In this document: positions 1 to 8,512 of the stretch, piece by piece
Layout: each line of letters begins with the position of its first letter
Position numbering within the stretch: the first letter of the stretch is position 1
From: Dactylosporangium aurantiacum
GTDB lineage: Bacteria > Actinomycetota > Actinomycetes > Mycobacteriales > Micromonosporaceae
NCBI RefSeq assembly: GCF_000716715.1
Contig: NZ_JNYJ01000029.1
Coordinates: forward strand, 62,001-126,000
Length of the DNA stretch: 64,000 nucleotides
Reading direction: 5' to 3'
Program-made: the position numbers and the translations under genes
Notes under the pieces: model-generated
Database searches by the model: none
What the model was told of the DNA's origin: nothing
Seen by the model: only the letters and a program-made list of their open reading frames with translations

Positions 1-408
1 GCCGCCGCCGTGCAGGAGGAGACCTTCGGGCCGACGCTCACCATCGCCCGAGTCAAGGACGCCGACGAGGCCGTCAGGCTCGCCAACGGCACCGGCTACG
101 GCCTGGGCGGCGCCATCTTCTCCAAGTCCCGGGGCCTGGAACTGGCCCGCGGCGTCCGCTCCGGCATGACCTCGATCAACTCGGCCCTCACCTTCGCCGG
201 CATGCCGTCGCTGCCCTTCGGCGGCGTCGGCGGCTCAGGCTTCGGCCGCATCCACGGCGAGGACGGCCTGCGCGAGTTCACCCGCGCCAAGGCCATCGTC
301 AAGCGCCGCGGCCCGAGCCTGCTGGCCATCACCACCTTCGACCGCGCCCCGAAGACCATGCGGCAGGTTCTGAAGATCGTGAAGCTCGTCCACGGCCGCT
401 CCAAGTAA
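1..408 (+). CDS. Aldehyde dehydrogenase, C-terminal fragment (runs off left edge)
   Basis: The frame is open from base 1, so the start lies outside the window. The first residues include the EETFGP motif found after the catalytic region of NAD(P)-dependent aldehyde dehydrogenases. It continues with a YGLGGAIFS segment and the conserved LPFGGVGGSGFGR segment that closes the active-site cleft. The final 40 residues are basic and hydrophobic, typical of the family C-terminus. Roughly the last 135 of about 500 residues are present. The substrate cannot be judged from this part; a succinate-semialdehyde or broad fatty-aldehyde enzyme is possible. No downstream gene lies on this strand until 1823, and decayed transposase sequence follows directly. 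Confidence 0.93.
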   Translation, partial: AAAVQEETFGPTLTIARVKDADEAVRLANGTGYGLGGAIFSKSRGLELARGVRSGMTSINSALTFAGMPSLPFGGVGGSGFGRIHGEDGLREFTRAKAIVKRRGPSLLAITTFDRAPKTMRQVLKIVKLVHGRSK

Positions 409-444
409 CCACACCCGACCGTCGAACCGCGCCGAGCAGGGGAT

Positions 445-605
445 CCGTCCCCGGCTCCGCGGTTGACGGGGACCTCAACAGTTCCGCACACGGCGGCCCG
501 GCACGCCGCACGCGCGAGATTCACGGCCGGCCCAACCTCCGCTACAGCCACCTGCACGGCGCCATCGACGACCGCAGCCGCGTGGCCCGCAGCGAGATCG
601 TCGAG
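445..605 (+). pseudogene. IS481-like transposase fragment
   Basis: Translating the frame that contains base 522 gives RYSHLHGAIDDRSRVARSEI. This matches the conserved DDE-domain stretch of IS481/IS3-type transposases, where an AIDDHSR-like motif carries the second catalytic Asp. No start, upstream DNA-binding domain or downstream third catalytic residue is present in frame. It is a short decayed relic. The call rests on one motif recognised by eye. Confidence 0.55.
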
Positions 606-639
606 TCTGGCGGCACGACGCCGCGGTTGCGTTCGATCC

Positions 640-960
640 GGTTTGATGCCGCACTCCACGGCGTTGCTTGCAGGTCTCCTGATCGAGGCAGGTGGCGTCG
701 CAGGTAGCGACGGTCGGCACGGGACATATACGTTTTGTCGGACAGGACCCGATCCGGGCGGATCCTGTGCTGGCCGCCGGGCAACCTGGGCACCGGATGC
801 CGTCCAGCATCACCGTGCGCTGCGGGCTGTCGCCGCGCGGCCCGGCGGCCAGCACGATCGACAATGACTTCTGCTTCCCCGGTCGGCGGACGGTTGGGGG
901 CACCGCCGGAGCGGTATCCGGGTGGGCAAAACGGGCGCGACGACGGACGGTGACCGGGTC
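640..960 (-). pseudogene. IS5-like transposase fragment, frameshifted
   Basis: On the minus strand one frame (about 890-800) reads KQKSLSIVLAAGPRGDSPQ, close to the PLSIVLTAGQRGDSPQ segment of IS5-family (IS427/IS1647-type) transposases. The homology then continues in another frame (about 800-690) with RIRPDRVLSDKTYMSRADRR, matching the DRVLADKAYSSRA segment. The change of frame and the lack of both ends show a dead copy. With the IS481-like relic just upstream, the whole 409-1074 interval looks like insertion-sequence debris and contains no intact gene. Confidence 0.65.
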
Positions 961-999
961 GATGCGCGCGCACGCGCACAAGCTGCCGCGCGCAGCGCA

Positions 1000-1046
1000 G
1001 GCAGTGCGAACGCAGCGAGCATGGGGGCCGCGGGTGGGAACCCCCG
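1000..1046. repeat. Dispersed repeat, copy 1 (3' of nucS)
   Basis: This stretch starts GGCAGTGCGA, continues CAGCGAGCATGG and ends GGGTGGGAACCCCCG. It is nearly identical to 9874-9922 near the other end of region 1. Both copies lie 30-55 bases beyond the stop codon of a minus-strand gene (nucS here, murA there) in the same orientation. The GGGTGGGAACCCCC part can fold on itself. A second small hairpin (GCCGCAG/CTGCGGC) follows at about 1049-1069. It may be a transcription terminator or a small mobile repeat. Confidence 0.6.
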
Positions 1047-1074
1047 CCGCCGCAGCTTCGCTGCGGCAGCTAGC

Positions 1075-1734
1075 TCAGAACAGCGTCAGCTCGTCCTTCA
1101 CCACGCCGCGCAGGGCGTTGTAGTCCAGCACGACGCAGCGGATGCCGCGGTCCTCGGCGAGGACCCTGGCCTGCGGTTTGATCTCCTGGGCGGCGAAGAT
1201 GCCACGGACCGGGGCGAGCAGCGGGTCGCGGCCCAGCAGCTCCAGGTAGCGGGTGAGCTGCTCGACGCCGTCGATCTCACCGCGCCGTTTGATCTCGACC
1301 GCGACCGACGCGCCGTCGGCGTCCTTGCAGAGCAGGTCGACGGGGCCGATGGCGGTCATGTACTCGCGGCGCACCAGGGTGTAGCCCTCGCCGAGGGTCT
1401 GCGGGGCGGCCGCGAGCAGGACCTGCAGGTGGGCCTCGACGCCGTCCTTGACCAGGCCGGGGTCGGTGCCGAGGACGTGGGCGCCGTCGTGCAGGATCTC
1501 CTCGACGGTGATCTGCAGCTCCTCACCGCCCTTGTTGACGACCCTCCACAGGCCTTCGGACTCCTCCAGGCGGCAGGGCGGGGTCATCCACATCAGCGGC
1601 TTGTAGCCACCGGTGTCGGAGTGCACCAGCACGGAGCCGTCGGACTTGACCATGATGAGGCGGGTGGCGGGCGGCAGGTGGGCCGTGAGCCGGCCGATGT
1701 AGTCGACCGAGCACTTGGCGATGACGAGACGCAC
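1075..1734 (-). CDS. nucS: Mismatch-specific endonuclease NucS/EndoMS
   Basis: This 219-residue protein matches NucS along its full length. The N-terminal half is the DNA-binding/dimer domain. The C-terminal half is a RecB-like nuclease with catalytic Asp133 (GPVDLL), Glu147 and Lys149 ([13 protein letters not shown]). The extreme C-terminus, DELTLF, resembles the beta-clamp-binding peptide of actinobacterial NucS. In actinobacteria that lack MutS/MutL, NucS cuts both strands at G:T, G:G and T:T mismatches and starts mismatch correction. The gene is monocistronic and diverges from the DUF4126 gene with an 88-base gap. ATG is the only sensible start. Confidence 0.96.
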   Translation of the reverse strand: MRLVIAKCSVDYIGRLTAHLPPATRLIMVKSDGSVLVHSDTGGYKPLMWMTPPCRLEESEGLWRVVNKGGEELQITVEEILHDGAHVLGTDPGLVKDGVEAHLQVLLAAAPQTLGEGYTLVRREYMTAIGPVDLLCKDADGASVAVEIKRRGEIDGVEQLTRYLELLGRDPLLAPVRGIFAAQEIKPQARVLAEDRGIRCVVLDYNALRGVVKDELTLF

Positions 1735-1822
1735 CGCGACAGCCTAGCCGCAGCCGCCGGTGATGCCGGACCGACACCCGCTACGCAGCGCCGATGTGGC
1801 GCGTCGATGTCATGCTAGGCAT

Positions 1823-2452
1823 GTGCTGGAGTCATTGACGGGCCTCGGCCTGGCCACATCGGCCGGGTTGAACGCCTACATACCCTTGCTCGCCATCGGC
1901 GTACTGGCGAGGTACACCGATCTCATCACGCTGCCCGACAACTGGGCGTGGATGGAGAACGGGTGGACCCTCGCGATCGTCGCGGCGCTGCTGGCGATCG
2001 AGTTCGTCGCCGACAAGGTGCCGGTGGTCGACCACGTCAACGACGTCATCCAGACGTTCGTGCGGCCGACCGCGGGCGGTCTCGCCTTCGGCGCGGCGTC
2101 GAGCTCCGAGACGGTGACCGTGACCGATCCCGGGTCGTTCTTCACCAGCCACCAGTGGGTGCCGATCGTCGTCGGCGGGGCGATCTCGCTGGGCGTGCAC
2201 GGGATGAAGGCGGCGTCCAGACCGGTGATCAACGCGAGCACGGCGGGCTTCGGCGCGCCGGTGGCGAGCACGATCGAGGACATCGCGAGCGTCGCGATGT
2301 CGCTGGTGGCGATCATCCTGCCGGTGCTGGTGCTGCTGTTCATCGTGCTGCTGTTCGTGGCGTTCTGGTGGATGATGCGCCGGCGCAGGCGCCGCAAGGA
2401 GGAGAAGGCCGCCGCCAGGTGGGCGCAGGCCCAGGGGTACCGGCCGACATAA
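1823..2452 (+). CDS. DUF4126 integral membrane protein
   Basis: I chose the GTG at 1823. The ATG 63 bases upstream adds a polar, non-conserved tail, while the family begins at LESLTGLGLATSAGLNAYIP. The 209-residue protein has hydrophobic segments at the N-terminus, around residues 48-65, 115-130 and 155-185. It ends with a very basic tail (RRRRRRKEEK) that should lie in the cytoplasm. It belongs to the DUF4126 family, whose function is unknown. It converges on the mutase gene, with 7 bases between the two stop codons. Confidence 0.85.
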   Translation: MLESLTGLGLATSAGLNAYIPLLAIGVLARYTDLITLPDNWAWMENGWTLAIVAALLAIEFVADKVPVVDHVNDVIQTFVRPTAGGLAFGAASSSETVTVTDPGSFFTSHQWVPIVVGGAISLGVHGMKAASRPVINASTAGFGAPVASTIEDIASVAMSLVAIILPVLVLLFIVLLFVAFWWMMRRRRRRKEEKAAARWAQAQGYRPT

Positions 2453-2459
2453 AGGGGCC

Positions 2460-4451
2460 TCAGGGCAGCTTGTGCGCCTCCCGCACGACGGTGACCAGCT
2501 CGTCCACGACGTCGGTGATGGCGAAGTCCTTCGGCGTGAAGACCCGGGCGACGCCCGACGCGCGCAGCGTCGCGGCGTCCTCGGGCGGGATGATGCCGCC
2601 GACCACGACCGGCAGGTCGTCGAGGCCCTCGGCGCGCAGCCCGGCCAGGACCGACGCGACCGCGGCCAGGTGCGAGCCGGACAGCACGGACAGCCCGACG
2701 AGGTCGACGTCCTCCTCGACCGCGGCCGCGACGATCTGCGCCGGGGTGAGGCGGATCCCCTGGTACACGACCTCGAAGCCGGCGTCGCGGGCGCGCACGG
2801 CGATCTGCTCGGCCCCGTTGGAGTGCCCGTCGAGGCCGGGCTTGCCGACCAGCATCCGCAGCCGGCCGGCGCCGAGCTCCTCGGCGGTGCGCCGGACCCG
2901 TTCGCGCACCGCCGCCAGCGCGGTGCCGGGCGAGCCGGCGGACACGGCACCGGTGAGGCCGGTCGGCGCGCGGTACTCGCCGAAGACCTCGCGCAGCACC
3001 GAGGCCCACTCGCCGGTGGTCACGCCGGCGCGGACGCAGTCGAGGGTGGCCTCCATGAGGTTGCCGGTGCCGGCGGCGACCTCCCGCAGCCGGGCGAGCG
3101 CGGCCTCGGCCTCGCCGGCGGGGCGGGCGGCGCGCCAGGCGACGACGGACGCCACGGCCTGCGCCTCGACCGCCGGGTCGATCTGCTCGATCGCCGCGGC
3201 ACCGGCCGCGACCAGCGGCGACGGCTCGGTCTCGACGAAGCGGTTGACGCCGACGACGACGTCCTCGCCGCGCTCCATCCGGCCGCGCCGCTCGGCGAGG
3301 GAGGCGACGAGCGCGCTCTTGAGGTACCCGGACTCGACGGCCGCGACGACGCCGCCCATCTCCAGGACCCGGTCGAGCTCGGCGGACGCCCCGGCGACGA
3401 GGTCGTCGACGAGGGCGGTCATGACGTGCGAGCCCTCGAACAGGTCGGGGTACTCCAGCAGGTCGGACTCGAAGGCGAGGACCTGCTGCATGCGCAGCGA
3501 CCACTGCTGGTCCCACGGGCGCGGCAGGCCGAGCGCCTCGTTCCACGCCGGCAGCTGCACGGCCCGCGCCCGCGCGTCCCGTGACAGGGTCACGCCGAGC
3601 ATCTCCAGCACGATGCGCTGCACGTTGTTCTCGGGCTGCGACTCGGTGAGGCCGAGGCTGTTGACCTGCACGCCGTAGCGGAAGCGCTGCGCGGCCCGGT
3701 CCGTGATGCCGTACCGGTCGCTCAGCAGCGTGGCCCAGAGCCGGCCGAACGCCCGCATCTTCGCGGTCTCCTCCACGAAGCGGACCGAGGCGTTGACGAA
3801 GAACGAGATCCGGGCGGCGACCTGCGTGAAGCGCTCCGGCGGCACCTGGCCGCAGTCGCGGACCGCGTCCAGCACGGCGATCGCGGTGGCCAGGGCGAAC
3901 GCCAGCTCCTGCACGGGCGTCGCGCCGGCCTCCTGCAGGTGGTAGGAGCAGATGTTGACCGGGTTCCACTTCGGGCAGTTCGCCACAGTCCACGCGATGG
4001 TGTCGGCGGTCAGGCGCAGCGACGGCCCCGGCGGGAAGATGTGCGTGCCCCGGGACAGGTACTCCTTGACGATGTCGTTCTGCGTGGTGCCGGCCAGCGC
4101 GTCCAGCGGCGCCCCCTGCTCGCGCGCGATGGTCACGTACAGGCCGAGCAGCCACATCGCGGTCGCGTTGATGGTCATCGACGTGTTGGCGAGGCCGAGG
4201 TCGATGCCGTCGAACAGCGTGCGCATGTCGCCCAGGTGCGACACCGGCACGCCGACCCGGCCGACCTCACCGCGCGCCAGCTCGGCGTCGGGGTCGTAGC
4301 CGGTCTGCGTCGGCAGGTCGAAGGCGACCGACAGGCCGGTCTGCCCCTTGCCGAGGTTGCGCCGGAACAGCGCGTTGGACGCGGCGGCCGAGGAGTGGCC
4401 GGCATAGGTGCGCATGACCCACGGGCGGTCGCGCTCGGGGAGCTTCGCCAT
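2460..4451 (-). CDS. meaA: B12-dependent acyl-CoA mutase, ethylmalonyl-CoA mutase (MeaA/Ecm) type
   Basis: This 663-residue protein has two parts. Residues 1 to about 510 form the acyl-CoA mutase TIM barrel, with the family signatures RTYAGHSSAAASN and SVAFDLPTQTGYD. The last 135 residues form the cobalamin-binding domain with a DxHxxG motif (GKPGLDGHSNGAEQI), whose His ligates the cobalt. The LDGHSNGAEQIAVRARD context and the fusion of both domains in one chain are typical of MeaA/ethylmalonyl-CoA mutase rather than of MutA/MutB. The enzyme would convert ethylmalonyl-CoA to methylsuccinyl-CoA in the ethylmalonyl-CoA pathway. The nearby 3-hydroxyacyl-CoA dehydrogenase and cobalamin adenosyltransferase fit this role. 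Ethylmalonyl versus methylmalonyl specificity is inferred from sequence style. Confidence 0.88.
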   Translation of the reverse strand: MAKLPERDRPWVMRTYAGHSSAAASNALFRRNLGKGQTGLSVAFDLPTQTGYDPDAELARGEVGRVGVPVSHLGDMRTLFDGIDLGLANTSMTINATAMWLLGLYVTIAREQGAPLDALAGTTQNDIVKEYLSRGTHIFPPGPSLRLTADTIAWTVANCPKWNPVNICSYHLQEAGATPVQELAFALATAIAVLDAVRDCGQVPPERFTQVAARISFFVNASVRFVEETAKMRAFGRLWATLLSDRYGITDRAAQRFRYGVQVNSLGLTESQPENNVQRIVLEMLGVTLSRDARARAVQLPAWNEALGLPRPWDQQWSLRMQQVLAFESDLLEYPDLFEGSHVMTALVDDLVAGASAELDRVLEMGGVVAAVESGYLKSALVASLAERRGRMERGEDVVVGVNRFVETEPSPLVAAGAAAIEQIDPAVEAQAVASVVAWRAARPAGEAEAALARLREVAAGTGNLMEATLDCVRAGVTTGEWASVLREVFGEYRAPTGLTGAVSAGSPGTALAAVRERVRRTAEELGAGRLRMLVGKPGLDGHSNGAEQIAVRARDAGFEVVYQGIRLTPAQIVAAAVEEDVDLVGLSVLSGSHLAAVASVLAGLRAEGLDDLPVVVGGIIPPEDAATLRASGVARVFTPKDFAITDVVDELVTVVREAHKLP

Positions 4452-4460
4452 ACGAGCACC

Positions 4461-4474
4461 TTACTGAACGGTAA
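4461..4474. promoter_or_regulatory. Candidate TetR-type operator between meaA and ABC exporter genes
   Basis: TTACTGAACGGTAA is a near-palindrome with TTAC...GTAA half-sites. It sits ten bases upstream of the meaA start codon and about 50 bases upstream of the divergent ABC ATPase gene. TTAC-N6-GTAA dyads are common operators for TetR-family acyl-CoA regulators in actinobacteria. No regulator gene is adjacent, so the binding protein is unknown. Confidence 0.4.
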
Positions 4475-4520
4475 TTTGGTCAGGTCGGTGAAAATCCTCA
4501 CCGGCCATCAGGTGCCTATA

Positions 4521-5372
4521 GTGAACGCCGTGACGGAAGCGATCACCGTGCGCGGGCTACACAAGCGGTACCGGGGGCATGTCGCCGTCGACGGCATCGA
4601 CCTCGACGTGCACCGCGGCGAGGTGTTCGCCCTCCTCGGGCCCAACGGCGCGGGCAAGACGACCACCGTGGAGATCCTCGAGGGGTTCCGGCACCGCACG
4701 TCCGGCGAGGCCAGCGTCCTCGGCGTCGACCCCCAGCACGCCGACGCGGCGTGGCGGCAGCGGGTCGGCATCGTGCTGCAGAGCACCGGGGAGTTCGACG
4801 ACCTGACGGTGCGTGAGGTCGTGCACCATTTCGCGCGGTACTACCGCAACGCCGACGACCCGGACGCCGTCATCGAGCGGGTCGGCCTGGCCGAGAAGCG
4901 CGGCGCCCGCACCCGGGTGCTGTCCGGTGGTCAGAAGCGCCGCCTCGACGTGGCGCTCGGCATCATCGGCCGGCCTGAGCTGCTGTTCCTCGACGAGCCG
5001 ACGACCGGCTTCGACCCGGAGGCGCGGCGGGAGTTCTGGGGCCTGATCCGGCAGCTCGCCGCCGCCGGCACCACGATCCTGCTCACCACGCACTACCTGG
5101 ACGAGGCGGAGCAGCTGGCCGACCGGGTCGGCGTGCTCGCCGCCGGCCGGCTCGTCGCCGTGGACACCCCGGCCCGGCTCGGCGACCGGGGCACCTCCGC
5201 CGCCACGGTCGGCTGGCACACCCCGGACGGGACCCGCCAGGAGCAGACCGACACCCCGACCGCGGTCGTGGCCCGGCTCGCCGAGCAGTTCGGCGGCGAG
5301 ATCCCCGGCCTGACCGTCACCAGACCCAGCCTCGAGGACGTGTACCTGCGGATGATCGGCGCCGGCGAATGA
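4521..5372 (+). CDS. ABC transporter ATP-binding protein (DrrA/ABC-2 type)
   Basis: The protein has 283 residues when started at GTG 4521, which has AGGTG six bases upstream. A second in-frame GTG at 4530 is possible. It contains Walker A GPNGAGKTT, the signature LSGGQKRR, Walker B LLFLDEPT and an H-loop in LLTTHYLDEAE. The C-terminal extension of about 75 residues is usual for DrrA-like exporter ATPases. The stop overlaps the permease start (ATGA), so the two are translationally coupled and should form one exporter. The substrate is unknown. Confidence 0.94.
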   Translation: MNAVTEAITVRGLHKRYRGHVAVDGIDLDVHRGEVFALLGPNGAGKTTTVEILEGFRHRTSGEASVLGVDPQHADAAWRQRVGIVLQSTGEFDDLTVREVVHHFARYYRNADDPDAVIERVGLAEKRGARTRVLSGGQKRRLDVALGIIGRPELLFLDEPTTGFDPEARREFWGLIRQLAAAGTTILLTTHYLDEAEQLADRVGVLAAGRLVAVDTPARLGDRGTSAATVGWHTPDGTRQEQTDTPTAVVARLAEQFGGEIPGLTVTRPSLEDVYLRMIGAGE

Positions 5373-6154
5373 CCACCCTGCGGCTCGGACTGGCCCGTGG
5401 CGGGCTGGAGATCAAGCAGTTCCTGCGCAGCCGGGAGTCGGTGATCTTCACGCTGTTCTTCCCGCTGCTGCTGCTCGTCATCTTCGGCTCGGTCTTCGAC
5501 GCCGAGATCGCCCCCGGCGTGTCGTTCACGCAGTACTTCGCCGCCGGCATCATCGCCGCCGGCCTGCTGACCACCGGCTTCCAGTCCCTGGCGATCCAGA
5601 TCCCGATGGAGCGCGAGAAGGGCATCCTGAAGCGGCTGCGCGGCACGCCGATGCCGCGCACGGCGTACTTCATCGGCAAGGTCGTCATGGTCATGGCGAT
5701 CGGCGCGGCCGAGACCGTGGTGCTGGTGGCGACCGCCGCGGCCTTCTACGACCTGCCGGTGCCCTCGACCGCCGAGAAGTGGGTGACGTTCGGCTGGGTG
5801 GCGCTGCTGGGCATCAGCGCGTGCACCCTGTGCGGGATCGCGTTCTCCTCGCTGGCCAGGAGCGGCCGCGGCGCGCCGGCGATCGTGACCCCCGTCGCCC
5901 TGGTGCTGCAGTTCATCTCCGGCGTGTTCTTCCAGTACACGACGATCCCCGAGTGGATGCGCAGCGTCGCGTCGCTGTTCCCGCTGAAGTGGATGACCCA
6001 GGGCATGCGCTCGGTGTTCCTGCCCGACTCGTTCGCCGTGCGCGAGGTCGGCGGCGCCTGGCAGCTCGGGCACGTCGCGATCGTGCTCGGCGTCTGGGTC
6101 GTGCTCGGCCTGGCGCTGTGCGTGTTCACGTTCCGCTGGACCGACCGGGGCTGA
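5369..6154 (+). CDS. ABC-2 type transporter permease
   Basis: This 261-residue protein has six predicted membrane segments, at about residues 24-42, 52-72, 102-125, 140-160, 170-190 and 228-250. It carries the ABC-2 signature around SLFPLKWMTQGMRSVFLP. It overlaps the ATPase gene by four bases and completes the exporter. The last codons (WTDRG, then stop) are the seed of a tandem repeat that continues past the stop codon. Confidence 0.92.
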   Translation: MTTLRLGLARGGLEIKQFLRSRESVIFTLFFPLLLLVIFGSVFDAEIAPGVSFTQYFAAGIIAAGLLTTGFQSLAIQIPMEREKGILKRLRGTPMPRTAYFIGKVVMVMAIGAAETVVLVATAAAFYDLPVPSTAEKWVTFGWVALLGISACTLCGIAFSSLARSGRGAPAIVTPVALVLQFISGVFFQYTTIPEWMRSVASLFPLKWMTQGMRSVFLPDSFAVREVGGAWQLGHVAIVLGVWVVLGLALCVFTFRWTDRG

Positions 6155-6278
6155 GCCCGCCGGACCGGCGCGACGGCCAAGCCGGCCGGACCGACCGCGG
6201 CTGAGCGTGCCGGACCGGCGCGACGGCCGGACCGACCGGGACTCAGCGTGCCGGGCCGGCCGGACCGACCGGGGCCAA
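6138..6278 (+). repeat. Degenerate tandem repeat seeded in the permease 3' end
   Basis: GGACCGACCG recurs four times, each followed by related G/C-rich sequence with (C)TGAGC and CCGGACCGGCGCGACGGCC blocks. Unit length shrinks from about 49 to 40 to 33 bases. The first unit includes the last codons and stop of the permease, so the array looks like an expansion of the gene's 3' end. It extends into the region upstream of the histidine kinase. Confidence 0.75.
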
Positions 6279-6316
6279 GCCCTCAGGAACGCGCGCAGCC
6301 CGCCGATCAGGGCAGG

Positions 6317-8512
6317 GTGACGGGTCGGCTGCGCAGGGCCGTCCAGCATGCCGGCGCGATCGGCATCCTGGCCATCCTGCTCGTGCTCGTCCTCGGCCTC
6401 ACCGCGTCCTGGCACGCCGCCGGCTCGCTGCGCGACAACCAGCGGGCCCGCGCCGACGCCGTCATGGACCGGGACGCGTCCCTCGCCGAAACGGCGGTCC
6501 GCACGGAGGTCAACCGGTACCTCGACACGCTGCGCACCGTCGCCGCGGCGGTCGGGTCGCACGAGACGCTGACCTTCGACGACTTCGCCTCGACCACGGC
6601 GCCGCTGCACGACGCCGGCCTGCCCGGGGTTACGTCGCTGGTCTTCGTGGTCGCCGCGCAGGACGCGCAGCTCGGCGAGGTCGAACGGTACTGGCGCGAC
6701 CGCGGCGTCGCCGGGCTCGACCTGGCCGTCAAGGGCAGCGGCCGGGAGCACCTGTTCGTCATCTTCTCCCGGCCGCTGGACGGCGCCGCCACCACCACCG
6801 CCGGCACCGACCTGTCGCAGTCCGCCGAGCCGACCGCCGCGCTCAACGAGGCCCGCCGCGCCGGCCGGCCCGCCGTCTCCGACACCTTCGTGCTGCTGCG
6901 GGACCGTGGGCTGCCCGCGCCGCGGCAGCAGCTCTCCTTCGCCCTGGCCGCGCCGGTGTACGGCAACCCCACGCCGTCGGGCACGAAGACGTTCAAGGGC
7001 TGGGTCGCCTTCGGGCTGCGCGGCCAGGACTTCGTCGGCGGGGTCCTGGACGCGGCCACCCAGGGCAAGGTCGACGCCGACCTCTGGGCCGGCAACGGCG
7101 GCGGCCAGGACACCCGGGTCGCGTTCCTGCACCGGGTCGCCCACCCGGACCTGCGCCGCCAGGTGACCATCCCGATCGCGAACCGGCAGTGGCGGCTCGA
7201 GCTGAGCGCCGACTCCCGGCAGCTCGCCGGCCTGCACGGCCCCGCGGACACCGCGCCCCTGGCGATCGGCACCGGCGGCACGCTGCTCACCCTGCTGGTC
7301 GTCGGCATGCTGTGGGCCCTGGCCGGCGGCCGGGCCCGCGCCGAGGCCCGGGTCGTCACCGCGACCGCCGGGCTGCGGGAGGCCGAACGCACCGCACACC
7401 GGCAGGTCGCGCTGCTCAACGGCATCCTCGACCGGATCAGCGACGGGGTTGGCGTCGTCGACGAGCACGGCGCCTTCCTGGTGCACAACCCCGCCGCCCA
7501 GGCGATGCTCGGCGTCGACGCCGACCTCGACGGCGTCAACGGCTGGCAGGAGCACTACGGCATCTTCCGGCCCGACGGCGTGACCCCGTTCCCCGTCGAG
7601 GAGCTGCCGCTGGTGCGGGCCCTCGCCGGCGAGTCGACCGACCGGGTCGAGATGGTCATCCGCAACGCCGCCCGGCCCGAGGGCACCCTGCTGTCCGTCA
7701 GCGGGCGCCCGCTGGACGTCGACGGCCGGCGCGGCGCCATCGCGGTGTTCCACGACATCACCGAGGTACGGGAGCGCGAAGGCGACCTGACCGCCTTCGC
7801 CGGCATCGTGGCGCACGACCTGAAGAACCCCCTGGCCGTCATCGCCGCGCACGCCGAGATGGCCCGCGACATCCTCGCGCCGGCCCTGCCGCACTCGCCG
7901 GAGGCCCGGGAGGCCACCGCCAGCGTCGAGCGGGTCAGCGCCGGGGTGGTGCGGATGCGGCGGCTCATCGACGACCTGCTCGCCTACACCACCGCGCGCG
8001 ACGCGGCGCTGCGGTTGCGGCCGCTGGACCTGGCCGCGCTCGTCGGCGAGGTCATCGCCGAGCGCATCAACCACCTGCCGGTCCGCCCCGACATCTACGT
8101 CGGGCCGCTGCCCTGGGTCGAGGCCGACCCCGCCCTGCTGCGGCACGTGCTGGACAACCTCATCGGCAACGCCCTCAAGTACGTCCACCCCGGCCGCGTG
8201 CCGAAGATCGACGTCAGCGCGGCACCGGCCGGCCCGGGCTGGGTCCGCGTCGAGGTCGCCGACCGGGGCATCGGCGTGCCGGACGCCGACAAGCCGCACG
8301 TCTTCGAGTCGTTCCACCGCGCGCACGCCGGCCAGTCCTACGGCGGTACCGGCCTGGGCCTGGCGATCTGCCGCCGCGTCATCGACCGCCACGGCGGCTC
8401 GATCACCGTCGTGGACAACCCCGGCGGCGGCAGCCGCTTCAGCTTCACCGTGCCGGGGGCCACGCTCCCCGCGGACGCCCCAGCCGGTGCCACCGCTCAC
8501 GAGTACGTGTAG
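6317..8512 (+). CDS. CHASE/PAS sensor histidine kinase
   Basis: The protein has 731 residues from GTG 6317. An earlier in-frame ATG at 6248 lies in repeat sequence, so I did not use it. It has an N-terminal membrane segment (residues 13-35), a large extracytoplasmic sensor of CHASE type (about 40-305), and a second membrane segment near 315-337. A PAS domain follows at about 360-475. The HisKA domain has phospho-acceptor His500 in VAHDLKNPL. The ATPase domain carries the N box (NLIGNALKY), DRGIGVP and GGTGLGLAI. No response regulator is adjacent, so it is an orphan kinase. Its 3' end overlaps the convergent dehydrogenase gene by 16 bases. Confidence 0.92.
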   Translation: MTGRLRRAVQHAGAIGILAILLVLVLGLTASWHAAGSLRDNQRARADAVMDRDASLAETAVRTEVNRYLDTLRTVAAAVGSHETLTFDDFASTTAPLHDAGLPGVTSLVFVVAAQDAQLGEVERYWRDRGVAGLDLAVKGSGREHLFVIFSRPLDGAATTTAGTDLSQSAEPTAALNEARRAGRPAVSDTFVLLRDRGLPAPRQQLSFALAAPVYGNPTPSGTKTFKGWVAFGLRGQDFVGGVLDAATQGKVDADLWAGNGGGQDTRVAFLHRVAHPDLRRQVTIPIANRQWRLELSADSRQLAGLHGPADTAPLAIGTGGTLLTLLVVGMLWALAGGRARAEARVVTATAGLREAERTAHRQVALLNGILDRISDGVGVVDEHGAFLVHNPAAQAMLGVDADLDGVNGWQEHYGIFRPDGVTPFPVEELPLVRALAGESTDRVEMVIRNAARPEGTLLSVSGRPLDVDGRRGAIAVFHDITEVREREGDLTAFAGIVAHDLKNPLAVIAAHAEMARDILAPALPHSPEAREATASVERVSAGVVRMRRLIDDLLAYTTARDAALRLRPLDLAALVGEVIAERINHLPVRPDIYVGPLPWVEADPALLRHVLDNLIGNALKYVHPGRVPKIDVSAAPAGPGWVRVEVADRGIGVPDADKPHVFESFHRAHAGQSYGGTGLGLAICRRVIDRHGGSITVVDNPGGGSRFSFTVPGATLPADAPAGATAHEYV

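Noticed and set aside
542..979. Minus-strand open frames as an intact gene
   Set aside because: Similarity to IS5-type transposases jumps between two frames and lacks both ends, so it is treated as a pseudogene.
4452..4520. Cobalamin riboswitch ahead of the B12-dependent mutase
   Set aside because: The 70-base gap is too short and has no B12-box sequence.
5093..8500. 1135-codon open frame on the minus strand opposite the ABC and kinase genes
   Set aside because: It is a shadow of high-GC codon bias. The plus-strand proteins carry complete Walker, ABC-2, PAS and HisKA motifs, while the minus-strand translation is low-complexity without any family feature.
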